This document shows positions 29,013 through 39,208 of a stretch of DNA of 64,000 bases, one piece after another; the stretch's first letter is position 1; each line of letters starts with the position of its first letter. The notes beneath the pieces were generated by a model that did not search any database, was not told where the DNA came from, and was given only the letters and a program-made list of their open reading frames with translations. The DNA lies in the NCBI GenBank assembly GCA_905182165.1, contig CAJJAK010000011.1:1-64000 (forward strand), given 5' to 3'. This DNA comes from an uncultured Paracoccaceae bacterium (GTDB lineage: Bacteria; Pseudomonadota; Alphaproteobacteria; Rhodobacterales; Rhodobacteraceae). The position numbers and the translations under genes were made by a program.

Positions 29013-30404
29013 GTGGAATTAGAAGATTATAAAAATTGGTCAAATAGAGCCACTGAGTGGAGTAACGAGTATCTTCTTAACTTAAAAGATAGACCTGTTC
29101 GTCCAAATATTAAACCTGGCTCTATCATGTCATTACTTCCAAAAAACCCACCTGAAAATGCTGAAGACCCTGAAGTAATTTTTTCAGACTTTGAAAAGAT
29201 AGTTCCAGATGCAATGACACATTGGCAACATCCAAGGTTTTTCGCATATTTTCCTTCAAATGCTTCAGTTGCCTCGATTGTTGCAGAGCAATTGGTGAAT
29301 ACAATAGCGGCTCAGTGTATGTTATGGCAAACCTCACCTGCAGCAACTGAGATTGAGCAAGTCATGGTTCAATGGTTAGCTTCAGCATTAGGATTACCTG
29401 AGCACTTCACAGGGACAATACATGATGCTGCTACAACAGCTACTCTTTCTGCTGTTTTGACTATGCGTGAATTAGCTTTGGGCCACAGTGGTCTAGAAAC
29501 AGGTTTATTCCAGCAAAAACCATTAAGGATATATTCTTCTGCTCAAACACATTCCTCAATTGATAAGGCAGTTAGGTTGTCTGGTATTGGTCAAAATAAT
29601 TTAATAAAGATCAAAACTGATGATAATTTTTCAATGAAACCTGATCTACTTGAAAAAGCTATTTTAGATGATATCTCAAATGGTCTTCAACCAGCTGGTA
29701 TCGTGATTTGTGTTGGTGGTACCTCAATTGGGGCATTTGATGATGTCAAATCAATTATTTCGGTCGCAAAAAAATATAAACTTTATACCCACGTTGATGC
29801 TGCTTGGGCTGGATCGGCAATGATCTGTCCAGAATACCGCACTCTTTGGGCAGGTATTGAGGATGCTGATAGCATTGTTTTTAATCCACATAAATGGCTA
29901 GGAGCTCAATCTGATTGTTCAATACAGTTTCTGGCAGACCCAACTGCACAAATTAATACTTTGGGGTTACGACCAGATTACCTTCAAACATTGGAGCAAG
30001 ATGAAGTAACTAACTTCAATGAGTGGACTATTGCAGGGCGCAGATTTAGAGCATTGAAATTATGGTTTCTCTTAAGAGCATACGGTTTAAATGGCTTAAG
30101 AGAAAGAATTAGAAATCATATTAAATGGGTTGAGGAACTAGAGAAAAAACTCGATTCTAATCCTAAATTTTCAATTGTTACGAGCAGTAGATTAGCATTA
30201 TTCACTTTTCAGTATACTCCTGTTGATCAAGATCCAAATCATGCCACAGAAGAATTATTAAAGAACATCAACAATGATGGAACAATTTATTTAACCCAAA
30301 CAATACACGAAGGTAAATTTGTTATAAGGATGACGGCAGGACAATTCTATTGCACGCGTGAAGATGTAATGACAGTTTATGAAGTATTGAAAAAGTTAAC
30401 ATAA
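29013..30404 (+). CDS. PLP-dependent group II (aromatic-L-amino-acid type) decarboxylase
   Basis: A 463-residue fold-type I PLP enzyme. Conserved features: WQHPRFFAYFPSN near residue 70, the PLP-face segment HVDAAWAGSA, and the Schiff-base lysine K294 in FNPHKWLG. This matches DOPA/tryptophan/phenylalanine decarboxylases, which turn amino acids into amines. The start is a GTG with an AGGAGAG box. The frame is intact. Amines made here could feed the amine oxidases nearby, but that link is speculative. Confidence 0.9.
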   Translation: MELEDYKNWSNRATEWSNEYLLNLKDRPVRPNIKPGSIMSLLPKNPPENAEDPEVIFSDFEKIVPDAMTHWQHPRFFAYFPSNASVASIVAEQLVNTIAAQCMLWQTSPAATEIEQVMVQWLASALGLPEHFTGTIHDAATTATLSAVLTMRELALGHSGLETGLFQQKPLRIYSSAQTHSSIDKAVRLSGIGQNNLIKIKTDDNFSMKPDLLEKAILDDISNGLQPAGIVICVGGTSIGAFDDVKSIISVAKKYKLYTHVDAAWAGSAMICPEYRTLWAGIEDADSIVFNPHKWLGAQSDCSIQFLADPTAQINTLGLRPDYLQTLEQDEVTNFNEWTIAGRRFRALKLWFLLRAYGLNGLRERIRNHIKWVEELEKKLDSNPKFSIVTSSRLALFTFQYTPVDQDPNHATEELLKNINNDGTIYLTQTIHEGKFVIRMTAGQFYCTREDVMTVYEVLKKLT

Positions 30405-30424
30405 TTACAAAGTTGGAATAATTA

Positions 30425-32007
30425 ATGGTTAGTAAAGCTGTATATGATTATGTGGTGGTTGGTGCTCGTATATCTTTTGATTGTTATACCAGGCACCTGC
30501 ATAGTCTATATGTGATGTAAGTAAGGGTTTTAGTTTTCCGTAGTAACCTGCTGCTTTTGCTATGGCTGCGAGGCACAAAGATCTTGATTGGGGTTATTTA
30601 AGTGAACCAGAATCTAATTGTGGTGATCGTCAAATTTTAGAGCACCGAGGCCGTGTAATAGGGGGATCGTCTTCTGTTAACGGGATGGTAGCAAATAGAG
30701 GTAATCCAAGAGATTACGACGATTGGGCGGCAGGAGGATTGAAGGATTGGTCTTTTAAAGATTGCCTTCCATATTTTCGAAAAATGGAAACATCTGATAA
30801 AGGAGTTAATGAGTGGCGAGGTGGAAATGGTCCACAGTCAATAGAAACGGCAAAGGCTAATCACCCATTAAACCGTGCATTTCTTTTAGCTGGAAAACAA
30901 GCTGGCTATGACTATACTGAAGATCAAAATGGTAAAAAACATGAAGGATTTCATGTGGCTCAGAGTTTTACGCGTAATGGTAAGCGTTGTAGTGCAGCGC
31001 GAGCATATTTATATCCTGCGCTGAAACGTCCTAACTTGAAGGTAGAAACAAATTGTATGGTTAATCAAGTTCAATTTGATGGTCGAAGAGCCGTTAAAGT
31101 TGTGGCTGAGCAGCGAGGCAATAGGGTTATTTTTGAAGCTAACCGGGAGATTATACTTTGTGGAGGAGCTATTAACTCTCCTCAGCTGCTGATGCTATCT
31201 GGAGTAGGGCAACCAAATCACTTAAAAGAGCATGGAATAACTAATATCGCAGATGTGCCTGCTGTCGGTAAAAACCTAGAGAACCATGTGATAGCCGCCG
31301 TTACGTATGGTTCACCAGCTGGAGTATCTCTTGCTGAAAAACTAAATGGATGGAGAAAATATCAAGTTGGTCTTCAATGGCTGTTATTTAAAAATGGAAT
31401 TGGAGCATCCACTATGTGTGAAACAGGATCTTTTTTTAAGAGTTCTGATACGGTTGAATATGCTGATATTCAGCATGAGTTTTATGCACTCACATCATTG
31501 ATTGGTGGAGAGAAATCAAATTTTGGTGGAGGCTTTATGTTTTCTATGGGGTTAATGAGACCTAAAAGTAGAGGTTCAATCAAGTTAAAGTCTGCTGATC
31601 CAAAAATGCACCCTGAGCTTCGATATAACTTTTTTTCCAAAGTATGTGATGAATTAGCAATGATTAAAGGCGTGCGGAAAACTCGAATAATCGCAGCTCA
31701 GGCAGCTTTTGATAATTTGAGGACAAAAGAGGTTTCCCCTGGCATTTCGGTACAGTCTGACAAGGAAATAAGTAACTGGTTACGGGCCAATGCATCTACT
31801 GAATATCATCCATGCTCTACCTGTAGAATGGGTCTTGATAACAATTCAGTCACAAATGGGGATGGGTTGGTTTATGAAACAGAAGGTTTAAGAGTAGTAG
31901 ATGCATCAATTATGCCTTACAATGTTACAGCAAATTTGAATGCTCCTGTTTTGATGATTGCAGAGAAGATAGCAGATTCTATTAAGGCTAATATTCAAAG
32001 CTTGTAA
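30425..32007 (+). CDS. GMC oxidoreductase, choline-dehydrogenase-like (damaged 5' end)
   Basis: A BetA-type flavoprotein. From residue ~40 onward it is intact: the GMC signature RGRVIGGSSSVNGMV, IILCGGAINSPQLLMLSG, catalytic HPCSTCRMG and the NLNAPVLMIAEKIAD end. The first 130 bases read MVSKAVYDYVVVGA and then lose frame more than once before PAAFAMAARHKDLDWGYLS. The FAD glycine motif is therefore partly destroyed in this sequence. Substrate class is alcohols such as choline; this fits the osmolyte-rich gene content but is not proven. Confidence 0.85.
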
Positions 32008-32008
32008 A

Positions 32009-32695
32009 ATGATTATTAAATTATTTAATTTTAAAAAGAAACTTTTCAAATATCAGTTGTTTAGTCAAAAAAATTCATTACAAGAGGTTCGAGATTGGTT
32101 CGATGTGAAAGCAATCGATCCATCAGCAGGAAATTTACCGGAACAAAAAGCGATATTTCCCGCTTATAATGCTCCAGTGGTGTATTTGGAAAGTAATGAT
32201 CGTAAAATTACTATGATGAAATGGGGTTTTGTTTTGCAGCAGTCAGGTAAGGCAATAAAGCATGTTAATAATTGTCGTGATGATAAAGTTATGACGTCTC
32301 AATTTTGGAAGAGTTCTTTTTTTAATAGAAGGTGCCTTGTTCCAGCAAGTAAGTTTTCTGAATATCATCCAAATATAAGAAATGAAAAGGACCATAAAGC
32401 GAGTGTATGGTTTGAATTAAATGAAGAGCCAATATTTGCATTTGCGGGAATTTGGACGAAATTTGCAGGACATTATAAAGGAGAGTTTGGTTCTTTTGAA
32501 ACGTATTCAATTATAACAACTACTCCTAATGAGTTGGTTAAGCCAATTCACCAATCGAGAATGCCTGTAATTATTGAGCATGCTGACTATGGCTCCTGGT
32601 TAAGTGGGAGCTTAGAAAGAGCAGGTGGTCTTATGAAAAAATACCCAGCCAATCAAATGAAAATTGCTAATATAGGTTTAAATACTGATGATTAG
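32009..32695 (+). CDS. SRAP (HMCES/YedK) family protein lacking the N-terminal cysteine
   Basis: SRAP proteins cross-link abasic sites in single-stranded DNA through Cys2. Supporting motifs are present: VNNCRDDK (catalytic Asn), CLVPASKFSEYH (catalytic Glu), the ITTTPNELVKPIHQSRMPVI block with the catalytic His, and PIFAFAGIWT. The protein starts MIIKLFNFKKK, where the family has M-C-N-L. Either Cys2 is truly absent or a small indel has altered the first codons. It begins one base after the GMC gene stop and meets the K+ channel gene end to end. Confidence 0.8.
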   Translation: MIIKLFNFKKKLFKYQLFSQKNSLQEVRDWFDVKAIDPSAGNLPEQKAIFPAYNAPVVYLESNDRKITMMKWGFVLQQSGKAIKHVNNCRDDKVMTSQFWKSSFFNRRCLVPASKFSEYHPNIRNEKDHKASVWFELNEEPIFAFAGIWTKFAGHYKGEFGSFETYSIITTTPNELVKPIHQSRMPVIIEHADYGSWLSGSLERAGGLMKKYPANQMKIANIGLNTDD

Positions 32696-33727
32696 TTAAC
32701 GATTATCTCCAGATCTGGTGGCGCTACTATGTGCTAATGCTTTGAATAAATCTTCGTGTTCACTCATTAATTCAAGAAGATCATTTTTCTTTAATTTTAA
32801 TAACTTAAGGTCATTTTTTGAAGTAACAGTTGCATTTCTTTTTTCATTTAATAATAACCCACGTTCTCCAAAATAATCTCCAGCAGTTAAAATCACAGGA
32901 TTTTGAAGTTGAACCTCAACGGAACCAAACTCGATGATGTACATTGCGTCTGAAACCTCTCCCTTTGCGATGATTGTTTTATGGGGTGGCGCAAGAACTG
33001 CATGCAATTTAGAGTTAATTTTTCCAATAGCGCCAACAGGTAATTTTTCAAAAAGTGGTATTTTCGAAATTGTTTCGAGGGAAATTAAGTAATTTCTTTT
33101 TTGTATTTCTTCATAGTATGCAGACGCTAATATGGCAGCTGGTAGTGCAAACATACCAATACCTAAAAACATAGTAAGTGCTGCTAAAACCTTACCTGCA
33201 GCAGTTACGGGAGTTATATCTCCATACCCGACTGTTGTTAATGTCGTTATGCCAAACCACATAGAAGAAATAATACTCCCAAATGCCTCTGGGTAGACGT
33301 CCTTTTCTATGAAGTGTATCAAAGTTGAGAAAATTAATAAGACTGAAAAAACCATAATTTGTGAGCCTAGTAAGGCGAATCTTTGGTGATAAACTGTTTT
33401 TAAAAGTGTATTTGCTGGAAATAATATGCTATGCTGATTAAAGGTGGAATACGCTCGAAAAATTCGAATTACCCGTAGGTCTAGAGCTCCAATTAAAAAG
33501 TAATTAATTAGCACTGCTGCATCAATAATGGTTAAAACTGTGATTTTTTTTTCTGAAGCAATACGAAGAAATAGCTCTAAGATAAATAAAACCATTGATA
33601 TGGCATAAAATATTTCTAGAAAAAGATTTTCGGGTATAAGACTTCCAGAAAGTAAAATTTGATCGAGTATAATTAATTTTTCATCTTTAAACTCAGAAAA
33701 GGAATCAATAAGTGCTAAATTTTCCAT
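32696..33727 (-). CDS. Six-TM potassium channel with cyclic-nucleotide-binding domain (MloK1-like)
   Basis: A 343-residue channel with a voltage-sensor-like domain: helices at about 38-58, 62-80 and an S4-like LRVIRIFRAYS at 84-94. The pore region has the selectivity filter TTVGYGD at 164-170. A C-terminal cNMP-binding domain spans about 222-330, with the phosphate-binding cassette FGERGLL (286-292) and Arg297. This layout matches the prokaryotic cyclic-nucleotide-gated channel of Mesorhizobium. It probably gates K+ flux in response to cAMP. The gene is single and convergent with the SRAP gene, with no gap. Confidence 0.92.
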   Translation of the reverse strand: MENLALIDSFSEFKDEKLIILDQILLSGSLIPENLFLEIFYAISMVLFILELFLRIASEKKITVLTIIDAAVLINYFLIGALDLRVIRIFRAYSTFNQHSILFPANTLLKTVYHQRFALLGSQIMVFSVLLIFSTLIHFIEKDVYPEAFGSIISSMWFGITTLTTVGYGDITPVTAAGKVLAALTMFLGIGMFALPAAILASAYYEEIQKRNYLISLETISKIPLFEKLPVGAIGKINSKLHAVLAPPHKTIIAKGEVSDAMYIIEFGSVEVQLQNPVILTAGDYFGERGLLLNEKRNATVTSKNDLKLLKLKKNDLLELMSEHEDLFKALAHSSATRSGDNR

Positions 33728-33818
33728 TTTTTTACCTACCCCTGTGGTCCAAATAAAGTTTAATTCTTTTATTGTTTTTATTTATTAATATATTATTTTT
33801 TATTAAAAGGAACATTTT

Positions 33819-34754
33819 ATGCGCCCTAACGCATTTTCTAATCCAGGTAAATTCTTTCGTGGAAATATTCATACACATTCTAACCTTTCTGATGGGGCGT
33901 TAAGCGCTGAGGAAGTGTGTAGGCGTTACAAAAATAATGGATATGATTTTTTATCATTAACTGAGCATTTTTTGGGTCAATATAACTATCCAATTGCCGA
34001 TACCATACCCTTCTGTGATAAAGACTTTATGACGATCCTGGGAGCTGAGTTACATTCCGGTTCTATGGAAAATGGGGAGTTATGGCACATTTTAGCTGTG
34101 GGCCTACCAAAGACTTTTAAACCATCTAATTCACCAGAATTTCATCCCATAATTGATCAGGAAACAGGACCTCAGATTGCAAAAAGGGCATTTGATGCAG
34201 GCGCTTTCGTGGCTATTGCACACCCAGAGTGGTCGATGATGAGTGAGGCTGATGCTGCGTCTATAACCTCTGCACATGCAGTTGAAGTTTATAATCATGG
34301 TAGTGAAGTTGAATGTGACAGGGGTCGTGGCTTGCATACCGCAGACATTCTTCTAAGCAAAGGACGGAACTTAAGCTTTATTGCGACTGATGATGCCCAC
34401 TTTAGAACGGGAAACTCGGATGCATTTGGTGGATGGGTAATGGTTAAGTCGGAGGATAATACTACTGAATCAATACTTGAGGCTCTTAAGGTTGGTGCAA
34501 ATTACTCATCAACTGGACCAGATTTTTACGATCTAACTGTTGAGGATCATCAAATTTGTATCAAATCAAGCCCAGTTTCTGCTATCATCATTCAGGGAGC
34601 TGGATGTCGTACTTTAACTGAATTCGGCGAAAATTTAACTGATGTGATAATGCCATTTCGTTGGCCAGATGATGCAAAGTGGTTAAGAGTAACCCTGATC
34701 GATGAAAATGGAAAAAAAGCTTGGTCAAATCCTATTTGGAGGGATGTTTCTTGA
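33819..34754 (+). CDS. PHP-domain metal-dependent phosphoesterase
   Basis: A 311-residue protein with PHP motif I NIHTHSNLSDG (H18, H20), motif II LTEHF, AIAHPEWS (motif III) and ATDDAH (motif IV). It lacks polymerase or histidinol phosphatase context. Members hydrolyse phosphodiesters or small phosphate esters using a trinuclear metal site. The specific substrate is unknown. A short AAAAGGAAC box precedes the ATG. The frame is intact. Confidence 0.85.
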   Translation: MRPNAFSNPGKFFRGNIHTHSNLSDGALSAEEVCRRYKNNGYDFLSLTEHFLGQYNYPIADTIPFCDKDFMTILGAELHSGSMENGELWHILAVGLPKTFKPSNSPEFHPIIDQETGPQIAKRAFDAGAFVAIAHPEWSMMSEADAASITSAHAVEVYNHGSEVECDRGRGLHTADILLSKGRNLSFIATDDAHFRTGNSDAFGGWVMVKSEDNTTESILEALKVGANYSSTGPDFYDLTVEDHQICIKSSPVSAIIIQGAGCRTLTEFGENLTDVIMPFRWPDDAKWLRVTLIDENGKKAWSNPIWRDVS

Positions 34755-34779
34755 GAGTTTTGTTTAATGGACTAGAGTT

Positions 34780-35680
34780 TTGAGTAATTCTATTGAATTA
34801 AAACGGGCAAAATCTCCATTAGAATTTCTTGAAAAAATGGAGAAATTTTTAAAAGATATTTTAAATCAAAACTTGTAGAAGTTTTAAACCAAATCCCTCT
34901 GATATTATAATTACAACATTCCCTAAAAGTGGAACTACTTGGATGCAACAAATCACACATTGTTTAAGAAGTAATGGTGACATGACATTTGATGAGATTT
35001 CAATTGCTGTGCCATGGTTGGAAGTGTCTTACGATATGGGCATTGATCTTGATGAACAGCAGAACTTTTCACCAAGATTGTTTAAAAGCCACTTAACGTC
35101 AGAAGAAGTTCCAAAAGGAGCAAAATATATAGTTATTTTTAGAGATCCAGGTGATGTTTTATTGTCTTACTATAACTTTATGGAGGGTTGGTTTTTTGAA
35201 CCAGGTACTATTTCATTAGAAGATTTTGCGAACGTTGCATTTTTTGAGACAGATGGTTTTGAAAATTATTGGTATCATCTAAGAACCTGGTGGGCAAAAA
35301 AAGATGACCCGAACGTATTATTTTTTTGCTATGAGGACATGAAGTTAAATATTGAATATGTGATTAGTTCAGTTGCTAAGTTTGTAAATATACCAATTTC
35401 AAGATCATTACTCAGTCTAACTAAGGAGAATTCCTCTCATTCATTCATGAAAAAAAATGAGGAGAAATTTGATGAGCATAGAACCCAACAAGCTTTGAAC
35501 TTAAAATGTGGATTGCCAGAGGGTGGAAATAGCTCAAAAGTTAATTCACGGCTTGCTGGAATGCCTTTGCTAACTTTGACAAATCAAATAGAAGATAATT
35601 TAGCTTTGTTTTGGGAAAAAGAGATTTTTAATAAATTAGGGTTTCGTACATATTCAGATTTTAGGAAAAATGTAACTTGA
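34780..35680 (+). CDS. PAPS-dependent sulfotransferase (5' frameshifts)
   Basis: A Sulfotransfer_1 family enzyme. The 5'-phosphosulfate-binding loop TTFPKSGTTWMQQ is encoded at 34910-34950, with IVIFRDPGDVLLSYYNF (3'-phosphate-binding Arg/Ser region) further on. The ATG at 34943 lies inside the loop, so it cannot be the real start. The N-terminus (SNSIELKRAKSPLEFLEKM, from a TTG at 34780) reaches the loop only through two frame changes near 34860-34900. It transfers sulfate from PAPS to an unknown hydroxyl or amine acceptor. Confidence 0.82.
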
Positions 35681-35689
35681 GGGACTGTA

Positions 35690-36988
35690 ATGATAGCTTC
35701 TGACACCTTTCAGACTTCGCTTTGGATGAGTACAGCCGTATCTCCTCCACGAACTAAAATGTTGGCTGCTAACTTAAAAACTCAAGTTGCGATTATAGGT
35801 GCTGGCTTTACTGGCCTGTCCACAGCTCTACATTTGAGAGAATTAGGCTATGATGTTGTCGTCCTGGAGGCAAAAGAGATTGGGTTTGGTGCGTCAGGTC
35901 GTAATGGTGGGCAAGTGAACCCAGGTTTAAAGATTGCACCGGATCAGTTAGCTAAGAAATTTGGAACAGAAAAGGCACTACAAATTTTTAAAGCCACTGA
36001 AAAAAGTGCTGATTTTGTATTTGATTTAGTAAAAAAATATAAATTAAATTGTGAGCTAGAGCGGACTGGATTTTTATACGCTTCTGAAAATAAAAATATG
36101 CTTACAAAAACACGATCACGGTTTTCGTGGTTGAAAAGCCAAGGTATAAAAGCAGAAATGTTGGACGCAAAAGAAACTGCTGATCGGGTTGGCCATAACA
36201 TTTATTGTGGAAGCTTGTTTGATCCTCGTGGTGGTGCGGTACATCCACTATCATATGTTCGGGAGTTGGGATCTGCCGTATTGTCGAATGGTGGGGAAAT
36301 CTATACGGATAGTCCTGTTACATCAGTCAAAAAAATTAATGAAAATTGGTGCTTAACAACCTCTAACGGTTTGGTAGAGGCTGAACAGGTTTTGTTTTGC
36401 ACAAATGCTTATACTGATATGTTAAAAGGTATAACTTTGTGGCCAAAGTTGGCTCAATCGATTGTACCTTTATATAGTTTTCAGGTAGCCACAAAACCAC
36501 TCAGTGATAATCTTCGAAAAACTATTCTACCAGCGGGACACACAGTTTCAAATACGCGGAGGTTAATGTTGTACTATAGGTTTGATAAGCAGGGTCGCTT
36601 TATGGTTGGTGGCCGTGGAAGTGGTGAAGATAAGCAAGATATAACTGGGTTTAAACATTTAATAAGTAAAGTGGGGGAGTTGTTTCCAACTTTAAAAAAT
36701 CACGAAATCGATTTTTACTGGGGTGGAAGAGTTGCAATTACAACTGACGGTTTACCACATATCCATAATCCTGCGGTAGGGATATTTGCTGGCTTAGGGC
36801 TAAATGGCAGAGGGGTCGCGATGGGTACGCTACTAGGTAAGTGGTTAGCGTCAGCAGTTGCAGGTTCCTTGCCAAATGAAGCGTTGCCGTTTTCAGATAT
36901 AAAAACTATTCCGTTTCATCGTTGGCGGGCAACTGGTGTAAGCATCGTCACTCAGTTCAAATCGATACAAGATCAATTTAAAATCTAA
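35690..36988 (+). CDS. DAO-family FAD-dependent oxidase, PuuB-like
   Basis: A 432-residue flavoprotein similar to gamma-glutamylputrescine oxidase (PuuB/OrdL). It has VAIIGAGFTGLSTALHL, the GFGASGRNGGQVNPG loop after the Rossmann unit, MLYYRFDKQGRFMVGGRG and the C-terminal GIFAGLGLNGRGVAMGT FAD-binding segment. Such enzymes oxidise the free amine of a gamma-glutamylated diamine or a related substrate. GAGGG lies just before the ATG. The frame is intact. Confidence 0.85.
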   Translation: MIASDTFQTSLWMSTAVSPPRTKMLAANLKTQVAIIGAGFTGLSTALHLRELGYDVVVLEAKEIGFGASGRNGGQVNPGLKIAPDQLAKKFGTEKALQIFKATEKSADFVFDLVKKYKLNCELERTGFLYASENKNMLTKTRSRFSWLKSQGIKAEMLDAKETADRVGHNIYCGSLFDPRGGAVHPLSYVRELGSAVLSNGGEIYTDSPVTSVKKINENWCLTTSNGLVEAEQVLFCTNAYTDMLKGITLWPKLAQSIVPLYSFQVATKPLSDNLRKTILPAGHTVSNTRRLMLYYRFDKQGRFMVGGRGSGEDKQDITGFKHLISKVGELFPTLKNHEIDFYWGGRVAITTDGLPHIHNPAVGIFAGLGLNGRGVAMGTLLGKWLASAVAGSLPNEALPFSDIKTIPFHRWRATGVSIVTQFKSIQDQFKI

Positions 36989-37003
36989 AATATGATATTT
37001 TAG
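36985..37003. terminator. Hairpin between convergent oxidase and deaminase genes
   Basis: An eight-base inverted repeat (CTAAAATA / TATTTTAG, three-base loop) overlaps the PuuB-like stop codon and precedes the end of the convergent deaminase gene. T-rich flanks on both sides suit a bidirectional terminator, although the stem is AT-rich. Confidence 0.4.
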
Positions 37004-37008
37004 TTTAT

Positions 37009-38349
37009 TTACATCAAAGCTTTTGCTAGTTGGTTTTGCTGACTTATTAGATTGGCAAGATCAACAGTTAAGAGTTGACCATCTTCAATGATTTGTCTTC
37101 CCTCAATTAGCAAATGTTTAACGCGAGTGGGACCAGTCAATAAAATAGCAGCTGGGTCCCAACTTCCTGCACTTTCGAGCTGAGAGATGTCCCATATTGC
37201 GATATCAGCTCTTTTCCCCACAGCCAATCTTCCACATTCTGGCCGACCAAGAACATCCGCACCCCCTCGGGTGGCTATTTCAAGTGCTTCCCGAGAACTC
37301 ATAGCGTCTGCGCCCTGAGAAACTCTTTGCATTAACATCGCCTGTCGGGCTTCCAAAATAAGGTTTCCAGAGTCATTACTAGCTGATCCATCGACCCCTA
37401 AACCCACTGAAACTCCAGCATCTCGCATCTGTCTTATTGGGGCTATGCCAGAACCAAGCCTACAATTTGAACATGGGCAGTGAGAGATACCAGTTTGTGT
37501 GCGAGCAAAAAGTTCTTGTTCTTCTGTATTTAATTTTACGCAATGAGCGTGCCAAACATCAGAACCTGTCCAACCCAAGTCTTCGGCATACTGTCCTGGC
37601 CTACATCCAAACTTTTCGAGTGAATACGCTATATCCTCATCGTTTTCTGCAAGATGGGTGTGTAGGTAAACTCCTTTTTCTCTACCTAATAAGGCAGAGT
37701 CTCGCATTAGTTCTCTCGTAACTGAAAATGGAGAACAAGGAGCTATGCCGACTTGTATCATTGAGGATGGTTTTGGATTGTGGAACTTATCAATTACCCG
37801 AATACAATCTTGCAATATATAGTTCTCATCTTCGACTAAACTATCTGGTGGTAAACCACCATCACTCTCCCCGATGCTCATTGAACCACGAGTGGGCGAA
37901 AACCTTATTCCGATCTCAGTAGCAGCATCAATTGTGTCGTCTAAACGTGATCCATTTGGATATAAATACAGGTGATCAGAACTTAAAGAACATCCAGATA
38001 AGGCGAGTTCTGCAAGGCCAGTCATCGCTGAAATCCTCATTTCATCTGGCCCAAACTTGCTCCATATGGGGTAGAGAGTTTTTAACCAACCAAACAATAA
38101 TGCATCTTGTCCGCCAGGAACAGCTCGAGTTAACGTTTGAAATAGATGATGGTGGGTATTTACAAGTCCTGGAGTAATTAGGCATCCATGCGCGTTTATC
38201 ACATTTTTCTCACCTATGGATACAAGATTTTGCCCTATTTCTGTTATTTGACCTTCTGAAATTCTTATATCATAGCCAGTCAACTCCCTACGCTCATCAT
38301 CCATAGTTAAAATAGAATCTGCTTGGCGAATAAGTATTCCATCTTTCAT
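37009..38349 (-). CDS. 8-oxoguanine deaminase-type amidohydrolase
   Basis: A 446-residue amidohydrolase of the TrzN/AtzB/cytosine deaminase group. The metal site is GLVNTHHHLFQT (H66-H68), with HTHLAEN, HAHCV, and VGLGVDGSASND (catalytic Asp). Long identical-looking stretches such as RAVPGGQDALLFGWL and HCPCSNCRLGSGIAPI match the bacterial 8-oxoguanine deaminase subgroup. That group hydrolyses 8-oxoguanine to urate, a purine-salvage and oxidative-damage clearing reaction. It precedes the sit operon on the same strand but is a separate function. The frame is intact. Confidence 0.88.
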   Translation of the reverse strand: MKDGILIRQADSILTMDDERRELTGYDIRISEGQITEIGQNLVSIGEKNVINAHGCLITPGLVNTHHHLFQTLTRAVPGGQDALLFGWLKTLYPIWSKFGPDEMRISAMTGLAELALSGCSLSSDHLYLYPNGSRLDDTIDAATEIGIRFSPTRGSMSIGESDGGLPPDSLVEDENYILQDCIRVIDKFHNPKPSSMIQVGIAPCSPFSVTRELMRDSALLGREKGVYLHTHLAENDEDIAYSLEKFGCRPGQYAEDLGWTGSDVWHAHCVKLNTEEQELFARTQTGISHCPCSNCRLGSGIAPIRQMRDAGVSVGLGVDGSASNDSGNLILEARQAMLMQRVSQGADAMSSREALEIATRGGADVLGRPECGRLAVGKRADIAIWDISQLESAGSWDPAAILLTGPTRVKHLLIEGRQIIEDGQLLTVDLANLISQQNQLAKALM

Positions 38350-38356
38350 AGATTCC

Positions 38357-39208
38357 TTACCTTTCTTTTTGATACTTTATCTGGTTGGAAATCTGCCGAG
38401 CAATTAATGATTGCTTAATAAAGGCAACTATGAAGAAGCTAGTTAATATAAGTATGATTGTTGGAGCGGGCGCACTATCAATAAAAAAGCTAAGATAAAT
38501 GCCCAAGAAACCTGAAATAATGGTTACAATTACTGCGATTATTAACATTTTTTCAAACCGGTTGGTAAGTAAGAATGCAATTGCTCCAGGTGCAATTAAG
38601 AGGCCAATTGATAGGATGATGCCGACAGCTGAAAGAGTGGCGACTATCGTAAGTGATATCATTGCAAGTAAACTGTAGTGGATCAACTTTACAGGTAAAC
38701 CTGCCGCCTGCGCTTGAATTGGATCGAAAGAGTGCAACAAAAAATCTTTACGTTTTGCTATTAATATCAATGAGATAGATAATGAAACTAAACCTGAAGT
38801 CCACAAATTGCTTTTGCTGATACCAAGCATATTTCCAAATAAAATATGATCAAGATGCACGTCAGTTGTTATTTTTGTATATAACACTATCCCAATGCCA
38901 AACATTCCTGAGAATACAATACCCATTACTGTGTCTTGCTTAATGCGGCTATTCTCACTAAGAAAACCTGTAGCTAAAGCGCAAACCATTCCAGCGCAAA
39001 ACGCGCCAATAATTAATGGGATATTTAGTAAATAAGCAATTACTACACCTGGTAAAACGGAATGGCTTATAGCGTCGCCCATAAGTGACCATCCTTTTAA
39101 GACTAAGTAACATGATAATAAGGCTGTTGGGATGGAAATGATCAGCATGATGTAAAATGCTTTAGTCATAAAACTAAATTGAAATGGCAGGAACAGCGCC
39201 TCTATCAT
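38357..39208 (-). CDS. sitD: Manganese/iron/zinc ABC transporter permease, SitD
   Basis: A 283-residue ABC-3 family permease with at least eight hydrophobic helices and the conserved GWSLMGDAISHSVLPGVV cytoplasmic loop near residue 40. It is paralogous to the next gene; the two form a heterodimer in the Sit/Mnt system. It overlaps sitC by four bases. The frame is intact. Confidence 0.88.
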   Translation of the reverse strand: MIEALFLPFQFSFMTKAFYIMLIISIPTALLSCYLVLKGWSLMGDAISHSVLPGVVIAYLLNIPLIIGAFCAGMVCALATGFLSENSRIKQDTVMGIVFSGMFGIGIVLYTKITTDVHLDHILFGNMLGISKSNLWTSGLVSLSISLILIAKRKDFLLHSFDPIQAQAAGLPVKLIHYSLLAMISLTIVATLSAVGIILSIGLLIAPGAIAFLLTNRFEKMLIIAVIVTIISGFLGIYLSFFIDSAPAPTIILILTSFFIVAFIKQSLIARQISNQIKYQKER

